DNA of 49,414 nucleotides from Bacillota bacterium. Its GTDB lineage: Bacteria; Bacillota; Clostridia; Oscillospirales; Acutalibacteraceae. Positions 7,813-16,509 of this stretch are shown piece by piece. The notes below the pieces were generated by a model. The model was not told the origin of the DNA. It saw only the letters and a list, made by a program, of their open reading frames with translations, and searched no databases. The stretch covers positions 1 through 49,414 of the forward strand of contig JAEZWL010000030.1 in NCBI GenBank assembly GCA_023420245.1, in the 5' to 3' direction. The position numbers and the translations under genes are program-made. How positions within the stretch are numbered: position 1 is the first letter of the stretch; the number at the start of each line of letters is the position of its first letter.

Positions 7813-8864
7813 TGGTTAAGAATATTTTCAGCCCGGCAATCATTAAAAAGCATCCTGCTGTGCTGATATTTATCGTAATATGCTTGATTTTTCCGTTTGT
7901 GGTAAGCAGAACATATTTTACGCGCGTGCTTATGGAGGTATTCTTCTTCGCCGCGCTTGGCAACGCCTGGAATATCATCGGCGGATACGGAAAGCAAACC
8001 TCATGGGCTTCAGCAACGTTTTTTTCAATCGGCGCGTATACCACAATTATTCTGTTTGCCGGTTCTGGGCAGGCGGGCGGTAAGATTATCCCCGCGCTTG
8101 GCATTTCCCCCTGGATAAGCGTATGGCTCGCTATCGGGATTGCCGTTTTGTTCGCCGTAATCATCGGCTGGCCATGCTTCAGGCTTCGCGGAGTGTTCTT
8201 CTCCATAGCGACCATCGCCTGCACCACAATCTGGCGGCAGCTGTTGATTTACTTTGAACGTTTCACGGGCGGATCACTCGGACTTACTTTTAAAATCCGC
8301 AGCGGCGACACTCTATGGGGGCTGCATTTCGACTCGGATCTGCCTTACTATTTTGTGGCGTTTGTATGGATGATTATTACCACGCTTATTGTTGTGTATA
8401 TTGACCGCCACAAACTCGGGTATTATCTGAGGGCTATTTGTGAAGATCAGGATGCGGCGGAATCACTGGGAATGAAGTCGCAGAACGTCAAATTACAGGC
8501 TTTCATTTTAAGTTCGGCAATGATGGCGTTTACCGGAATGCTCTACGTTTTCAAGACCGGTTTTGCCGATCCGAACACGCTTGCGTCGCAGGATATGTCT
8601 GTGCGTATCGGCATAGTGGCAATACTTGGCGGTATGGGCACAATCTGGGGGCCAATGGTCGGCGCGCTTATCACGATACCCCTGCTGGAACTCTCCAATG
8701 CCTATTTGCAGGATTTAGGCGGCGGCGGCGCGGGCTGGGCGCTTTATGGTCTGCTCATTGTGATTATGGTTCTGTTCAAGCCAAACGGCATCGTTTCGCT
8801 TGTTGAAGATATCAAGGCGAAGTTCTTCGCTAAAAAGACGGTCGGGGGTGACAATGTTGCCTGA
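7812..8864 (+). CDS. livM: HAAT-family ABC permease, LivM-type
   Basis: 350 residues, longer than LivH as usual for LivM, with about nine membrane segments. Conserved features include NAWNIIGGYGKQTSWASATFF near residue 55 and the cytoplasmic coupling block LRAICEDQDAAESLGM. It pairs with the LivH-like subunit. It begins on the last base of the preceding stop codon and overlaps the following ATPase gene by 11 bases, so the four transporter components after the binding protein are tightly packed and likely co-translated. Confidence 0.9.
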   Translation: MVKNIFSPAIIKKHPAVLIFIVICLIFPFVVSRTYFTRVLMEVFFFAALGNAWNIIGGYGKQTSWASATFFSIGAYTTIILFAGSGQAGGKIIPALGISPWISVWLAIGIAVLFAVIIGWPCFRLRGVFFSIATIACTTIWRQLLIYFERFTGGSLGLTFKIRSGDTLWGLHFDSDLPYYFVAFVWMIITTLIVVYIDRHKLGYYLRAICEDQDAAESLGMKSQNVKLQAFILSSAMMAFTGMLYVFKTGFADPNTLASQDMSVRIGIVAILGGMGTIWGPMVGALITIPLLELSNAYLQDLGGGGAGWALYGLLIVIMVLFKPNGIVSLVEDIKAKFFAKKTVGGDNVA

Positions 8865-9606
8865 TAACTGTAAAAAGATAATTGAACTGAAAAATGTAGA
8901 TAAGTCTTTCGGAGGCGTACACGCCATCAATAATTTGAGCTTCTCCATATACGAGGGCGAAATCCTTGGGCTTATCGGACCGAATGGCTGCGGTAAAAGC
9001 ACATCCGTTAACCTGATGACGGGAGTTTATACCCATGATAAAGGCGAAATTATTTATTATAACGCCGAGGGCAATGCTGTTACGCTAAAAGAGCAGTCTG
9101 TGCCCGATAGGGCAAAGCTGGGTATGGGGAGGACCTTTCAGACCCCAAAGCCTTTCACGGATCTGACCGTGTTTGAGAATATTTATACGATTGCTATGCT
9201 GTATAACCGTACGCTCAAAGAGGCGAATAAGGCAGCGGAAGAAATCGTGAAGTTTGTGCAGCTCGACGACATCGCGGAGCAGAAATGTACCAAACTGCCG
9301 ATCGAAAAGCGCAAATGGCTTGATATGGCGCGCGTGCTTGCAACACGCCCGCGAATCCTGATGCTTGACGAGTGCCTCGCGGGGCTTACACCCAGCGAAA
9401 TGGAGACAAGCCTTGATATGGTTCGCAAAATCAACAAGCAGGGCATAACGGTTCTGTTTATCGAGCACGTTATGTCTGCTGTAACGAAACTGTGTAACCG
9501 CGTTGTGGTTATGGAGGAAGGTCACTTTATGACAGAGGGCGATCCGCTTGAGGTTATGAAAAAGCCCGAGGTTATCAAAGCGTACTTAGGGGAGGATTAC
9601 GAATAA
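8854..9606 (+). CDS. livG: HAAT-family ABC ATPase, LivG-type
   Basis: 250 residues. Walker A is GPNGCGKST; Walker B is ILMLDE. The ABC signature is unusual: where LSGGQ is expected there is LPIEKRKWLDMARVLA. Departures from the canonical signature occur in some LivG proteins, so this is probably functional rather than decayed. It drives transport with the LivF partner. The ATG at 8854 overlaps the livM-like gene and has GGGGG upstream; a longer frame exists but reads far into livM. Its stop and the livF start share a base. Confidence 0.88.
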   Translation: MLPDNCKKIIELKNVDKSFGGVHAINNLSFSIYEGEILGLIGPNGCGKSTSVNLMTGVYTHDKGEIIYYNAEGNAVTLKEQSVPDRAKLGMGRTFQTPKPFTDLTVFENIYTIAMLYNRTLKEANKAAEEIVKFVQLDDIAEQKCTKLPIEKRKWLDMARVLATRPRILMLDECLAGLTPSEMETSLDMVRKINKQGITVLFIEHVMSAVTKLCNRVVVMEEGHFMTEGDPLEVMKKPEVIKAYLGEDYE

Positions 9607-10316
9607 TGGAGATGCTTAAACTCGACAAGGTCTGCGCCGGTTACGGCGACCTGAAAATCCTCTTTGACATAGGCCTTTCAATAAACGAGGGCGAGGTTGT
9701 GGCGCTTGTTGGCTCCAACGGCGCGGGAAAAACAACAATCCTCCGCACAATATCGGGTGAAGTGAAAATTCAGTCAGGGTCGATTTCCTGGTTCGGTGAA
9801 GATCTTGCGTCAAAATACGCCTATTCCCGCGCTGAAATGGGCATTGCCCACATCCCGCAGGGGCGCGGTATACTTAGCAGTCTTTCCATTACGGATAACT
9901 TGATTCTCGGCTCTTACACAAAGCGCACAAAGTCAAAACGGCAGGAATTGCTGAAAATGGTTTTTGATACATTCCCGATTCTTAAAGAGAGGCAAAGCCA
10001 TCTTGCCGGTACGCTGTCGGGCGGTCAGCAGCAGATGCTTGCCATCGGGCGTGCGATGATGATGGAACCGCAGCTTCTTATCCTCGACGAGCCGTCGCTC
10101 GGACTCGCGCCCATCGTCGTGGACGAGGTGTTCCACATCCTGAAAAAAATGAAAGAAAACGGTTCGTCAATGCTTATTATCGAGCAGAATCTCGTTAAGG
10201 CGCTGCAAATTGCCGACAGAGGTTACGTCTTAGAAACAGGCAAAGTCGTAATGGCCGACAAGAGCGCGGAGCTGCTCGCCAACCCCGATATACGCAAGGC
10301 GTATCTGGGAATTTAA
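9606..10316 (+). CDS. livF: HAAT-family ABC ATPase, LivF-type
   Basis: 236 residues. Walker A GSNGAGKTT, canonical signature LSGGQQQMLAIGRAM, Walker B LLILDEPSLGLAP and a switch region IIEQN, all typical of LivF. It forms a heterodimer with the LivG-like ATPase. It starts at the TAATG junction with livG; a second ATG lies two codons later. The SDR gene follows 37 nt downstream, so the transporter and catabolic genes read as one operon. Confidence 0.9.
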   Translation: MEMLKLDKVCAGYGDLKILFDIGLSINEGEVVALVGSNGAGKTTILRTISGEVKIQSGSISWFGEDLASKYAYSRAEMGIAHIPQGRGILSSLSITDNLILGSYTKRTKSKRQELLKMVFDTFPILKERQSHLAGTLSGGQQQMLAIGRAMMMEPQLLILDEPSLGLAPIVVDEVFHILKKMKENGSSMLIIEQNLVKALQIADRGYVLETGKVVMADKSAELLANPDIRKAYLGI

Positions 10317-10353
10317 TGATTGACAGTTGTAAATATAAAGGAGGGATTTTTTA

Positions 10354-11163
10354 ATGGGAATAGCTGAAAATTTGCTTAAAATGTTTTCGCTTGAAGGAAA
10401 AACAGTCCTGTTCACGGGAGCAGGCGGCGGCATTGGCGGCGAGCTTGCCGCGACTCTGGCGGGCGCGGGCGCGTCCGTTGCGCTGTGCGATATCAATGCC
10501 GATGCTTTGAACAAGCGCAAAAAACTGATTGAAGACGCGGGCGGCAAAGCGTCTGCCGTTATTCTTGACGTTACAAAGCGCGAGAGCATTGACATGGCGG
10601 TAAAGGCTGTCGTGGCTGAATACGGGAAGATAGATATTCTCGTAAACTGTGCGGGAATTAACAAGCGCGAAGGACTTGCGGACGTTGATGAAACCACCTA
10701 CGATAAAATTATGGCAATCAACCTCAAAGGCGCATTTTTTGTTTCGCAGGCTGTCGCGCCTTATATGAAAGAGAAAAACTGCGGAAGCGTCATCAATATT
10801 GGTTCGCATAACACGGGACCTATCCTAGGCGGATGCTCCGTTTACGGCGCAACAAAATGCGGACTTCTTTCGCTGACGCGTTCTATGGCGGTGGAGTGGG
10901 CGAAATATAATATCCGCGCCAACTGCATCAGTCCCGGGCATATCAAAACGGATCTCACAACTGTGACCTGGGCGCACCCGACGCGCAGTAAGTATCTGCT
11001 CGACCGCATCGCGCTTAACCGTCCCGGTTATCCCGAGGATATTGCGGGCGTGTGTCTGCTTCTCGCTTCAGATGCTTCATCCTACATCACCGGCTGCGAA
11101 TACCGCGTTGACGGCGGTTGCGTCTGCGGTGGTCAGCCGTGGGATTATGACACAAACTTTTAA
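10354..11163 (+). CDS. SDR oxidoreductase, gluconate 5-dehydrogenase-like
   Basis: 269 residues. Classical SDR motifs: TGAGGGIG (21-28), NCAG (98-101), catalytic Ser151, Tyr164 and Lys168 (YGATK). The N-terminal form (MFSLEGKTVLFTGAG) and overall pattern are closest to gluconate 5-dehydrogenase/KduD-type enzymes acting on sugar acids. A strong ribosome site (AAGGAGGG) precedes it. Next to a transketolase pair and tartronate-semialdehyde reductase, it is the likely enzyme that makes the keto-acid or ketose that the transketolase would cleave. The exact substrate is inferred, not shown. Confidence 0.88.
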   Translation: MGIAENLLKMFSLEGKTVLFTGAGGGIGGELAATLAGAGASVALCDINADALNKRKKLIEDAGGKASAVILDVTKRESIDMAVKAVVAEYGKIDILVNCAGINKREGLADVDETTYDKIMAINLKGAFFVSQAVAPYMKEKNCGSVINIGSHNTGPILGGCSVYGATKCGLLSLTRSMAVEWAKYNIRANCISPGHIKTDLTTVTWAHPTRSKYLLDRIALNRPGYPEDIAGVCLLLASDASSYITGCEYRVDGGCVCGGQPWDYDTNF

Positions 11164-11189
11164 AATTGAACATAGGAGGTAATATTATT

Positions 11190-12032
11190 ATGACAAATCA
11201 GGATACCGTAAAGAAAATTAAAAAACTGGCAATCAATATCCGTCGTGATGTTGTCAATATGATTGGCGGAGAGGGGCATGTTGGTCATTTAGGCGGCTCC
11301 TGCTCCAGCGCCGACATTGTGGCCGCTCTTTACGGACATAAAATGAAATTTGATCCGAAGAATCCGCAGTGGGAAGGCCGCGATAAATTTATATACAGCA
11401 AGGGTCACGCTGCTATCGCGCAGTACGCAGCGCTTGCAGAAACCGGCTATTTCCCCGTTGAGGAGTTGAGCACCTGCAAAAAACTCGGCTCCCGTTTACA
11501 GGGTCATCCCGACCGCCGGAAGACGCCGGGTATTGAGGCGGGAACAGGCTCGCTGGGTCAGGGCCTTTCTATTGCCAATGGTATGGCACTGGCAATGCGC
11601 CTTGACAAAAAAGATAATAAGGTTTACTGCGTTATGGGTGACGGCGAGATGGACGAAGGTCAGATCTGGGAAGCCGCTATGGCGGCCGCCAGCTTCAAGA
11701 TTGACAATATCGTCGGTATCGTTGATAAGAACTGCTTACAGGCTACCGGTGCCTGCGCCGACCGCTTCAATACGGATCCGCTGCCGGAAAAATGGAAAAG
11801 CTTCGGCTGGCACGTCATTGAAATTGACGGTCACAATGTAGAACAGATTCTCGCTGCTTTGGATGAGGCGGATACCGTTAAGGGTATGCCGACTGCTATT
11901 ATCGCACATACGGTCAAAGGCAAGGGTCTTTCATTTGCGGAAAACGTAGTCGCTTTCCACAATGGCTCTTTGACAAAAGAACAACATGAAACCGCGCTGA
12001 AGGAACTGGATTCCCAGTTCGCAGCTTTATAA
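11190..12032 (+). CDS. Transketolase-like, N-terminal (thiamine diphosphate-binding) subunit
   Basis: 280 residues, corresponding to the first half of transketolase. It has the SKGH motif (70-73), GHPD (105-108), TGSLGQGLS and the ThDP/Mg site GDGEMDEGQ (150-158) ending near Asn181. Split transketolases with separate N and C chains are common in Firmicutes and are often catabolic specialists. The start at 11190 follows a perfect AGGAGGT; an upstream TTG is ignored. It needs the next gene product to form an active site. In this operon I propose it removes a two-carbon ketol unit from an oxidised sugar acid. Confidence 0.92.
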   Translation: MTNQDTVKKIKKLAINIRRDVVNMIGGEGHVGHLGGSCSSADIVAALYGHKMKFDPKNPQWEGRDKFIYSKGHAAIAQYAALAETGYFPVEELSTCKKLGSRLQGHPDRRKTPGIEAGTGSLGQGLSIANGMALAMRLDKKDNKVYCVMGDGEMDEGQIWEAAMAAASFKIDNIVGIVDKNCLQATGACADRFNTDPLPEKWKSFGWHVIEIDGHNVEQILAALDEADTVKGMPTAIIAHTVKGKGLSFAENVVAFHNGSLTKEQHETALKELDSQFAAL

Positions 12033-12051
12033 GAAAGGGGATGTGTCAGAT

Positions 12052-12981
12052 ATGAGTAAGACACAAAGCCAGCGTTTAGCATATGGGGAAGAAATTGTCG
12101 CACTGGGCGCTGAAAATCCAAACGTAGTCGCTCTTGAAGCCGATCTTGGTAAATCCACGATGTCCTGCCTGTTCCAGCAGGCATATCCCGACCGTTACTT
12201 TGAAATGGGTATTGCGGAACAGGATATGCTCTCTACAGCAGCCGGACTGGCTGCCAGCGGAAAGATTCCATTTTGCAGCACGTTCGCGGTTTTCGCTACC
12301 GGCAGAGCTTTTGACCAGATTCGGCAGACGATTTCCATCGGAAAGCTGAATGTAAAACTTTGCGGATCCTCTTCCGGTCTCTCTGATTTCGGCGATGGTT
12401 CCACCCATCAGGATATCGAAGATGTCGCACTGATGAGCGTAATTCCGAATATGACAGTGCTGACTCCTTGCGACGCTACTGAAACGCGTCAGGCGGTTCG
12501 TTTGGCAGCGGAGATCGACGGTCCGGTTTACATCCGCGTTGTCAGAAATGATCTGCCCGATTATATCAGTGAAGATGATAAATTTGAAATTGGAAAGCTG
12601 CGTGTACTGAACGAGGGCTCCGATGTTGCGATTTTTGCGCAGGGCTCCATGGTGAGCGCTTCTATGAAAGCCGCTGAGCTTTTAAAAGCACAGGGCATTT
12701 CCGCAAAGGTAGTCAATGTTTCTACAATGAAGCCATTTAATTATGCTGGTGTGGCTAAAATTGCGGAATCTGTTAAGGCGGTCGTAACCGCTGAGGAACA
12801 TAATTACATTGGCGGTCTTGCTTCTGCTGTGGCACTGTCCTTGCGGACATCCTCTGTACCTATGGATTATGTTGCAGTACAGGATGTTTTTGGCCAATCG
12901 GCTTATAGTGAGAAGGAACTCATGGAGCACTACGGACTGACTGCGGAAAATATTGTAGATAAGGCAAAGAACCTGCTGTAA
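12052..12981 (+). CDS. Transketolase-like, C-terminal (pyrimidine-binding) subunit
   Basis: 309 residues, matching the second half of transketolase: the PYR domain with the catalytic-glutamate motif GIAEQ (53-57), the FATGRAFDQIRQ helix, a SDFGDGSTHQ loop, then the C-terminal TK domain. It pairs with the N subunit encoded 19 nt upstream. The ATG at 12052 has the ribosome site AAAGGGGA; a GTG nine bases earlier is less likely. No sugar-phosphate isomerase, aldolase or sugar kinase accompanies the pair, which sets it apart from known split-transketolase sulfo- or apiose pathways. Confidence 0.92.
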   Translation: MSKTQSQRLAYGEEIVALGAENPNVVALEADLGKSTMSCLFQQAYPDRYFEMGIAEQDMLSTAAGLAASGKIPFCSTFAVFATGRAFDQIRQTISIGKLNVKLCGSSSGLSDFGDGSTHQDIEDVALMSVIPNMTVLTPCDATETRQAVRLAAEIDGPVYIRVVRNDLPDYISEDDKFEIGKLRVLNEGSDVAIFAQGSMVSASMKAAELLKAQGISAKVVNVSTMKPFNYAGVAKIAESVKAVVTAEEHNYIGGLASAVALSLRTSSVPMDYVAVQDVFGQSAYSEKELMEHYGLTAENIVDKAKNLL

Positions 12982-13009
12982 TTGTCATTAATAAAGGAGA
13001 ACTGAGTTT

Positions 13010-13897
13010 ATGAAAATAGGATTTATCGGACTTGGCATTATGGGGAAACCCATGGCAAAAAACCTCATAAAGGCAGGACATGAATTAGTTGTGTTCGATG
13101 TCGTACAGGAAAACGTTGACGATGTAGTGGCGGCCGGCGCGAAATCTGCTGCTTCCTCAAAAGCAGTTGCCGAGCAGTGCTCCCTGGTTATTACGATGCT
13201 TCCGAATTCTCCTCATGTAAAAACGGTTGTCATGGGCGAAAACGGCGTATTGGAAGGCGCAAAGGCCGGTACCGTCCTTATTGATATGTCTTCAATTGCA
13301 CCGCTCGCTTCCCAGGAGATCGCCAAAGCCTGTGCCGCAAAAGAAGTCAAAATGATCGATGCGCCGGTATCCGGCGGTGAGCCTAAAGCAGTCGATGGTA
13401 CGCTTTCTATTATGGTTGGCGGCGACAAAGAAACATTTGAGAGTGTCAAAGACGACATTTTGCTGAAGATGGGTGCTTCGGCGGTATATTGTGGAGCAAT
13501 CGGCGCAGGTAATACGACCAAGCTTGCTAATCAGGTTGTTGTAGCCTGCAACATAGCCGCATGCGCAGAGGCATTTACGCTGGCTAAAAAAGCCGGTGTA
13601 GACCCGCAGCTTGTTTTTGAAGCAATTAAGGGCGGTCTTGCGGGTTCCACCGTAATGAACGCAAAGGCGCCTATGATGATTGACGGCAACTTTAAACCCG
13701 GCTTTAAGATTGATCTGCACATCAAAGACCTGAACAATGCGCTCGAAACCGGACACGGTGTCGGTTCCCCGCTGCCGCTGACGGCTGCGGTAATGGAAAT
13801 GATGCAGACGCTTCATGCAGACGGTCGTGGTCAGGAAGATCACAGCAGTTTGGCAAATTACTACGCAAAAGTTTCCGGGACAAAGATCGGCAAATAA
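13010..13897 (+). CDS. garR: 2-hydroxy-3-oxopropionate (tartronate semialdehyde) reductase family
   Basis: 295 residues, normal for beta-hydroxyacid dehydrogenases. N-terminal NAD(P) motif GFIGLGIMG (4-12), substrate-binding SGGE (121-124) and the catalytic lysine in GNTTKLANQ (Lys171). The family includes GarR/GlxR, which reduce tartronate semialdehyde to D-glycerate, and 3-hydroxyisobutyrate dehydrogenase. The glycerate kinase gene next door makes tartronate semialdehyde the best candidate substrate. Ribosome site AAGGAGAA; 28 nt after the transketolase pair. Confidence 0.88.
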   Translation: MKIGFIGLGIMGKPMAKNLIKAGHELVVFDVVQENVDDVVAAGAKSAASSKAVAEQCSLVITMLPNSPHVKTVVMGENGVLEGAKAGTVLIDMSSIAPLASQEIAKACAAKEVKMIDAPVSGGEPKAVDGTLSIMVGGDKETFESVKDDILLKMGASAVYCGAIGAGNTTKLANQVVVACNIAACAEAFTLAKKAGVDPQLVFEAIKGGLAGSTVMNAKAPMMIDGNFKPGFKIDLHIKDLNNALETGHGVGSPLPLTAAVMEMMQTLHADGRGQEDHSSLANYYAKVSGTKIGK

Positions 13898-13935
13898 ATG
13901 TAATTGTAACTCCTGATTTTAATTTTTCTACAGAG

Positions 13936-13974
13936 GGGCGCGTTTTATTGTTGTCAATACAATGGAACGTGCCC
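13936..13974 (+). terminator. Hairpin between the reductase and glycerate kinase genes
   Basis: Arms GGGCGCGTT and AACGTGCCC (one G-U) extend inward with TATTGT/ACAATG, giving about 16 pairs around a short loop. No long U-tract follows, so it more likely tunes message processing or partial readthrough than ends the operon. Confidence 0.5.
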
Positions 13975-14067
13975 TAACTGTTTATTTGTGATACTATATT
14001 GCAAAGAAGGCTATGGGAATTTCGCGTTCAAACCAGTCCCGGATAGAATAACAAGGAGGTAAACAGC

Positions 14068-15201
14068 ATGAAAAAAATGATTTTAATTCCGGATTCATTC
14101 AAAGGAACCATGGATTCCGCTGCTATATGCGGAATTATGGAAAAACAAATCAAAGCCCATTATCCGGAAGCGGAAACAATCTCCATTCCGGTTGCAGATG
14201 GGGGCGAAGGAAGCGTGGATGCGTTTTTGACAGCCGTGGGCGGGGTAAAAAAGACTTTGACCGTCACCGGACCTTTTTTTGATCCCGTCGAATCCTTTTA
14301 CGGAATGATCGACAGCAACACGGCAGTGATAGAGATGGCGGCATGTGCGGGGCTTCCACTTGCGGGCGATCATCTGGACCCGGCCGCGGCAACAACCTAT
14401 GGTGTTGGCGAGTTGATTTTAGATGCAATTAAGTCCGGCTGTAAAAAAATCATCATTGGGCTTGGCGGAAGCTGCACCAATGATGCCGGCACAGGAATGG
14501 CAGCTGCTCTGGGCGTTAAGTTTTACGACGAAGAAAATCGCGAGTTTATTCCTACGGGAGGTACCCTTTCAAAGGTCAGGCATATCAACTGTGAAAGGGT
14601 ATCTGAGAGCGTTTCCGGTATTGTTTTTACCGCCATGTGTGATATTGACAATCCGCTCTACGGTCCGACAGGCGCCGCTTATGTTTTTAGTCCCCAGAAG
14701 GGTGCCGACGCGACGATGGTTGCTGAGCTTGACAAGGGCTTGCAAAGCATTGCGCATATCATTCGCAAAGACCTTGGAAAGGATGTATCCAATATCCCGG
14801 GTTCCGGTGCTGCCGGCGGGTTAGGAGCAGGGTTGGCGGCTTTTTTGAACGCAACGCTGCAGCCCGGCATTGATATTGTGCTGGACACCGTACATTTTGA
14901 CGACTTGTTAAAAGAGGCGGATATGATCTTTACGGGCGAAGGAAAAATGGATACGCAGAGTCTTCGCGGCAAAGTTGTCATTGGCGTTGCACACCGTGCA
15001 AAAGCAGCCGATGTTCCGGTCATAGCTGTAGTTGGTGACATTGGAGATAATATTGAAGCAGCATATGATATGGGGGTCACTTCTGTTTTTAGCATTAACC
15101 GTGTCGCAGTTCCTTTTAAAGAAGCTAAAATGCGCAGCCAAAATGACCTTGCCCTGACTGTCGATGATATTATGCGTCTTTTAAAACGTACACATTTTTA
15201 A
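14068..15201 (+). CDS. glxK: Glycerate kinase (GarK/GlxK type)
   Basis: 377 residues, the normal length for the type 1 glycerate kinase family. Family blocks visible: IPDSFKGTMDSAAICGIME near the N-terminus, PVADGGEGSVDAF (about 45-57), the GLGGSCTNDAGTGMAAALG segment (about 130-150) and the C-terminal FTGEGKMDTQSLRGK motif. It phosphorylates glycerate, feeding lower glycolysis. An AAGGAGGT ribosome site precedes the ATG. It is the last gene of the operon and gives the pathway's exit. The product isomer (2- or 3-phosphoglycerate) cannot be assigned from sequence. Confidence 0.93.
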   Translation: MKKMILIPDSFKGTMDSAAICGIMEKQIKAHYPEAETISIPVADGGEGSVDAFLTAVGGVKKTLTVTGPFFDPVESFYGMIDSNTAVIEMAACAGLPLAGDHLDPAAATTYGVGELILDAIKSGCKKIIIGLGGSCTNDAGTGMAAALGVKFYDEENREFIPTGGTLSKVRHINCERVSESVSGIVFTAMCDIDNPLYGPTGAAYVFSPQKGADATMVAELDKGLQSIAHIIRKDLGKDVSNIPGSGAAGGLGAGLAAFLNATLQPGIDIVLDTVHFDDLLKEADMIFTGEGKMDTQSLRGKVVIGVAHRAKAADVPVIAVVGDIGDNIEAAYDMGVTSVFSINRVAVPFKEAKMRSQNDLALTVDDIMRLLKRTHF

Positions 15202-15214
15202 ATTTTGTCATTCT

Positions 15215-15244
15215 GATGCGGTAATGCCTAACGATTGCTGCATC
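15215..15244 (+). terminator. Hairpin 3' of glycerate kinase
   Basis: GATGCGGTAAT pairs with ATTGCTGCATC (11 pairs including G-U) around an 8-base loop, 13 nt after the glycerate kinase stop. The U-tract is weak (ATTCAATAAA), so this is a moderate candidate for the operon's 3' end. Confidence 0.45.
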
Positions 15245-15289
15245 ATTCAATAAAAACAAGCAGACAGCTTTGAATTGATCTCCCAAAAG

Positions 15290-15455
15290 CTAGTACTCAG
15301 CAACACCCAATCCAGATGAATATTGGCAGTCTGTTTTGAACAATACCGCGTTGTCGTCAATCGGAATACGGACAAGTATTCCTCGATCCTCCGCCTTGCC
15401 TTACTCAAAATATTCTTGCCACGATTCTATCATTTTAGATGTTACAGAGTACTAG
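15290..15455. repeat. MITE-like element, copy 1 (166 bp with terminal inverted repeats)
   Basis: The ends are 15-base inverted repeats matching at 13 positions (CTAGTACTCAGCAAC at 15290-15304; GTTACAGAGTACTAG at 15441-15455). It has no coding frame. The right-hand ~105 bases recur in inverted orientation at 30245-30365 at roughly 85% identity, including the internal GTATTCCGATTGAC block. No clear target-site duplication is visible. Confidence 0.65.
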
Positions 15456-15476
15456 ACGATATTTTGAATTAAGCAG

Positions 15477-15523
15477 CCAAAAGGACTTGCCACCTGTCTA
15501 AAGCGGGCGGCAAGTCCTTTTGG
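15477..15523. terminator. Strong bidirectional hairpin between convergent operons
   Basis: Perfect 15-base arms CCAAAAGGACTTGCC / GGCAAGTCCTTTTGG with a 17-base loop. It lies between the plus-strand glycerate kinase operon and the minus-strand drug-exporter operon, where a shared terminator is expected. The remaining bases to 15753 hold only a short frame with no ribosome site and no recognised domain. Confidence 0.65.
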
Positions 15524-15753
15524 TTTGGCGCTGATTGGTAAAAAATTGTACGGAATGATGGAAAATGAGACAGAATACCGTGAACCGATTCGAGAAAAGC
15601 TGAAAACCGGACGGCGTTTTTTAATTTTTCACGGCATCAAAACGTACCATATTGCCTCTGAGAATTTCCGTTTTCTTTTACGCCGTTTTGTACTGTCAAC
15701 TTCACCGAAGCGTGGGTAAGTCTTTTCTTCAAAATAAAATGCAAGCTAAACTG

Positions 15754-16509
15754 TTATAGATTTGTTTCTTTTTTTAATCGGTGCAATGCCCATGAAAAAC
15801 TAATAAAACACATAACAGCAAGTAAAAGAATGACTAGGATTACATCGCGTGCTACAATGTTTCCCTGCAAAATCAAAACCCGTAAAGCGTTAATTACATG
15901 AGTAAACGGGTTCAAATTGACCGCAACTGCCAATTTGCCAGATAATTTATCTCCCGGAAATAACGCCGTACTTAAAAAGAAGATTGGCAGAACAATGGCA
16001 TTCATCACGGTTTCGTAAATGACCTCATTTGGAAGGCAAAGACTGATTGCATAGGTAAGCCCAGCCATAAAAAACGCCGTCATGAATATGAGTAAAACAA
16101 TAATTAGCAGACCCCAAAGCCCTGAGGTGATTTTTACAGAGAAGAACAGACTGGCAACGCATAAGATAACAACCTCAATGAAAGTGCAAATTACCGCTTC
16201 CAATACCTGACCAAGGACAATGGAACTTCTTCGAACAGGAGCAATCAGTATTCGGTAAAAACTGCCGTCGGTTTTCATCAGGTAATTCATAATGCCGCTG
16301 CTGCTGCAGGCTCCAAAGCTTACCAGTACAATCAGTCCGGGGAGAATAAAAGCCGTATAGTTTTCAATTCCAATACCCTGCATTGATTGTCCGGCTACGG
16401 CGCTGTATAACACCAGCCAGAGCAAGGGCTGTAAAATAGTAATAACAATTGTAAAAGCGTTATGGAAACGCCACTTTATATCACGCTGAAGTAAGGTGAG
16501 AATCCCCAT
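15754..16509 (-). CDS. ABC-2 type permease, DrrB-like
   Basis: 251 residues with six predicted membrane segments and the ABC-2 layout: a short cytoplasmic N-terminus (LLQRDIKWRFHN), FILPGLIVLVSFGACSSSG in the second helix region, and the C-terminal LNPFTHVINALRVLI block. It is the membrane half of a DrrAB-type exporter, which moves drugs or lipids outward. Its start overlaps the stop of the ATPase gene by one base. Likely substrate is a toxic amphiphile; none can be named. Confidence 0.88.
   Translation of the reverse strand: MGILTLLQRDIKWRFHNAFTIVITILQPLLWLVLYSAVAGQSMQGIGIENYTAFILPGLIVLVSFGACSSSGIMNYLMKTDGSFYRILIAPVRRSSIVLGQVLEAVICTFIEVVILCVASLFFSVKITSGLWGLLIIVLLIFMTAFFMAGLTYAISLCLPNEVIYETVMNAIVLPIFFLSTALFPGDKLSGKLAVAVNLNPFTHVINALRVLILQGNIVARDVILVILLLAVMCFISFSWALHRLKKETNL

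Noticed and set aside
11190..12981. Sulfoquinovose or apiose transketolase pathway
   Set aside because: The split transketolase resembles those used there, but no isomerase, sugar kinase, sulfo-sugar or sulfoacetaldehyde enzyme is encoded in the operon.
15525..15719. 64-codon plus-strand ORF
   Set aside because: No ribosome site, no domain, and it begins in the right arm of a strong hairpin.
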